From Flavobacteriaceae bacterium UBA980 (GTDB taxonomy: Bacteria; Bacteroidota; Bacteroidia; Flavobacteriales; Flavobacteriaceae): a stretch of DNA of 25,828 nt. The position numbers were made by a program, and so were the translations under genes. The number at the start of each line of letters is the position of its first letter. Within the stretch, counting starts at the first letter, position 1. Of the stretch, positions 24,632 to 25,828 are shown piece after piece. The DNA is taken from assembly GCA_002292265.1 (NCBI GenBank), contig DBBQ01000018.1, forward strand, positions 35,226 to 61,053, given 5' to 3'. The notes under the pieces are model-generated. The model searched no databases, had not been told where the DNA came from, and saw only the letters and a program-made list of their open reading frames with translations.

Positions 24632-25564
24632 TTACATTATAAATTTTGAACTTATTGATTCGTTGTGGTGCACATTGTGCATAACCTCAGCAAATAATGG
24701 GGCGCAAGATAATACTTTTACTTTACTGTGACTAATTTTAGGAGCAATAGAATCGGAGACAATCAATTCTTCCAATTGAGATGCTTCAATTTTTTCGTAG
24801 GCATTCCCAGAAAGTAGTGCATGGGTACAAATCGCTCTTACGGAGAGAGCTCCTCGTTCTTTCATTAAATCGGCAGCTTTGGTTAGTGTTCCTGCGGTGT
24901 CCACCATATCATCCACTAGGATTACATTTTTACCTTCCACATCTCCAATGAGTTCCATGTGTGAGATTACATTGGCCTTTTCTCGTTGCTTGTAGCAAAT
25001 CACCACATCACTGGATAAAAACTTGGAATACGCATACGCGCGCTTGGAACCACCCATATCAGGAGAGGCAATGGTCAAGTTGGATAGTTTTAAAGATTTG
25101 ATATAGGGAAGGAATAGGGTGGAAGCAAAGAGGTGATCTACAGGTTTTTCAAAAAACCCTTGAATCTGATCGGCGTGCAAATCCATAGTAATGATCCGAG
25201 TAGCACCGGCAGATTCTAACAGTTTAGCTATAAGCTTTGCTCCTATGGGCACTCTAGGCTTGTCTTTGCGGTCTTGTCGTGCCCATCCAAAATAGGGCAT
25301 TACCGCGGTAATATGTCTTGCTGAAGCTCTTTTTGCAGCATCTAACATCAAGAGTAATTCCATTAGATTTTCTGATGAGGGCTGGGTAGAACCAATGATG
25401 AAAACTCGAGCACCGCGAACTGATTCCTCAAAAGAGGGTTGAAATTCTCCATCACTGTAACGGGAAAAATTGACCTTTCCTAAAGGAGCTCCAAAGTGTT
25501 TGGCGATGTGATTAGCAAGTTCTGTACTCTGTGTACAAGTAAAAATTTTAGCAGGAGTTTTCAT
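24632..25564 (-). CDS. prs: Ribose-phosphate pyrophosphokinase (PRPP synthetase)
   Basis: Prs makes PRPP from ribose 5-phosphate and ATP for purine, pyrimidine, NAD, histidine and tryptophan synthesis. The 310 residues show FSRYSDGEFQPSFEESVRG, MPYFGWARQDRKDKPR with the ATP-binding His/Arg region, ITMDLHADQIQGFF, ASPDMGGSKRAYAYSKFL, and the PRPP-binding loop VILVDDMVDTAGTL. All class I Prs motifs are intact. The N-terminus PAKIFTCTQSTELANHIA is normal. It is the first gene of the prs-rplY(-pth) group and has a -7 box 16 bp upstream of its ATG. Confidence 0.97.
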   Translation of the reverse strand: MKTPAKIFTCTQSTELANHIAKHFGAPLGKVNFSRYSDGEFQPSFEESVRGARVFIIGSTQPSSENLMELLLMLDAAKRASARHITAVMPYFGWARQDRKDKPRVPIGAKLIAKLLESAGATRIITMDLHADQIQGFFEKPVDHLFASTLFLPYIKSLKLSNLTIASPDMGGSKRAYAYSKFLSSDVVICYKQREKANVISHMELIGDVEGKNVILVDDMVDTAGTLTKAADLMKERGALSVRAICTHALLSGNAYEKIEASQLEELIVSDSIAPKISHSKVKVLSCAPLFAEVMHNVHHNESISSKFIM

Positions 25565-25580
25565 ATATATCGTTAATGCG

Positions 25581-25588
25581 CAAATTTA
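25581..25588 (-). promoter_or_regulatory. Candidate -7 box for prs
   Basis: The minus strand reads TAAATTTG, a perfect TAnnTTTG, 16 bp before the prs ATG. The predicted start is near 25574, leaving a leader of about 10 nt. No convincing -33 TTG is seen. Confidence 0.5.
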
Positions 25589-25645
25589 GAAATAAATTTT
25601 GCTAGGAATGCCTGAGAAATTAAAACCTAAGAAAAAATAATTTAC

Positions 25646-25653
25646 TATTTTTG
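25646..25653 (+). promoter_or_regulatory. Candidate -7 box for tRNA-Leu
   Basis: TATTTTTG is a perfect TAnnTTTG 19 bp before the tRNA 5' end, giving a short leader of about 12 nt. It overlaps a perfect inverted repeat (25648-25668, TTTTTGACA / TGTCAAAAA with a CCC loop), which could affect promoter use. Confidence 0.5.
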
Positions 25654-25672
25654 ACACCCTGTCAAAAAAAAT

Positions 25673-25755
25673 GCCTCGGTGGCGGAACTGGTAGACGCGC
25701 TGGATTCAAAATCCAGTTCTTCGGAGTGCGGGTTCGATTCCCGCCTCGAGTACCA
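25673..25755 (+). tRNA. tRNA-Leu (anticodon CAA)
   Basis: The sequence folds as a class II tRNA of 83 nt with encoded CCA (25753-25755). The D-arm block GGCGGAACTGGTAGACGC matches bacterial tRNA-Leu. The anticodon stem CTGGA/TCCAG (25700-25704 with 25712-25716) holds the loop TTCAAAA, anticodon CAA at 25707-25709, which reads UUG. The short variable arm includes CTTCGGAG, and the T arm is GCGGG TTCGATT CCCGC (25728-25744). The discriminator is A25752. The acceptor stem is poor as read: GCCTCGG against CTCGAGT gives two mismatches and three G-U pairs (see findings). No other tRNA is adjacent. Confidence 0.93.
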
Positions 25756-25774
25756 ATTAACATCAAATGGAATC

Positions 25775-25809
25775 AAAACCCTATAAATGCCAACATTTAT
25801 AGGGTTTTT
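25775..25809 (+). terminator. Intrinsic terminator downstream of tRNA-Leu
   Basis: A perfect 15 bp inverted repeat (25775-25789 with 25794-25808) has a CCAA loop. The outer part is AAAA/TTTT and the core ACCCTATAAATG / CATTTATAGGGT. One more T follows at 25809. It is symmetrical enough to act from both sides. It lies 20 bp after the tRNA CCA. Confidence 0.8.
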
Positions 25810-25828
25810 CATTTCACGAAATATCATT

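Noticed and set aside
25645..25827. 60-residue minus-strand ORF containing SRRESNPHSEELDFESSAS
   Set aside because: It is the antisense reading of the tRNA-Leu gene and its terminator; such translations are a known artefact.
1..25828. CRISPR array, insertion sequence, prophage or toxin-antitoxin module
   Set aside because: No regularly spaced direct repeats, transposase or integrase motifs, or small paired toxin-like genes were seen; the window is mostly housekeeping.

Overview
The window is a gene-dense, AT-rich stretch of chromosome from a member of the Bacteroidota, most likely the Flavobacteriia. The support for this is a type IX secretion (T9SS) C-terminal sorting domain on a large metalloprotease, several promoter -7 boxes that match the Bacteroidota pattern TAnnTTTG, no obvious Shine-Dalgarno sequences, and family content typical of the group: DUF6089 barrel, DUF4286, tandem OmpH/Skp behind BamA, and a NifU-like protein with a doubled N-terminal domain. 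I cannot name a species.

Layout. 3-1946 (+): 3' end of a phytanoyl-CoA dioxygenase-like gene, a short-chain dehydrogenase, and tsaB (tRNA t6A synthesis). 1952-2842 (-): NifU-type Fe-S protein. 2944-3456 (+): gamma carbonic anhydrase-like protein, ending in a hairpin that can terminate both strands. 3501-9598 (-): an envelope block read as nadK, DUF6089 outer-membrane protein, uppS, bamA and two OmpH/Skp chaperones. 9730-11222 (+): pdxJ and an alpha/beta hydrolase. 11314-13046 (+): GNAT acetyltransferase and aspartate kinase, overlapping by ATGA. 13048-17712 (-): a tight operon serS, DUF4286, ksgA, mgtE, D-2-hydroxyacid dehydrogenase. 17750-18682 (-): ribF. 18781-23282 (+): a 1276-residue secreted metalloprotease and a translationally coupled lipoprotein. 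23287-25564 (-): prs, rplY, pth. 25673-25755 (+): tRNA-Leu(CAA), followed by a strong terminator hairpin.

Most genes are housekeeping: cofactors (NAD(P), PLP, FMN/FAD), translation (SerRS, KsgA, L25, Pth, TsaB, tRNA-Leu), envelope assembly (UppS, BamA, Skp), PRPP and aspartate-family amino acids. The accessory-looking parts are the protease/lipoprotein pair and the PhyH/SDR pair at the left edge. I see no IS element, phage, CRISPR array or toxin-antitoxin module, and no intergenic gap longer than about 130 bp. Several genes have non-ATG starts (bamA TTG, alpha/beta hydrolase TTG, NifU GTG or TTG, metalloprotease GTG) and many junctions overlap, so translational coupling appears common. I did not find a clear new defence or mobile system. 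The best candidate for something undescribed is the coupled metalloprotease-lipoprotein pair.
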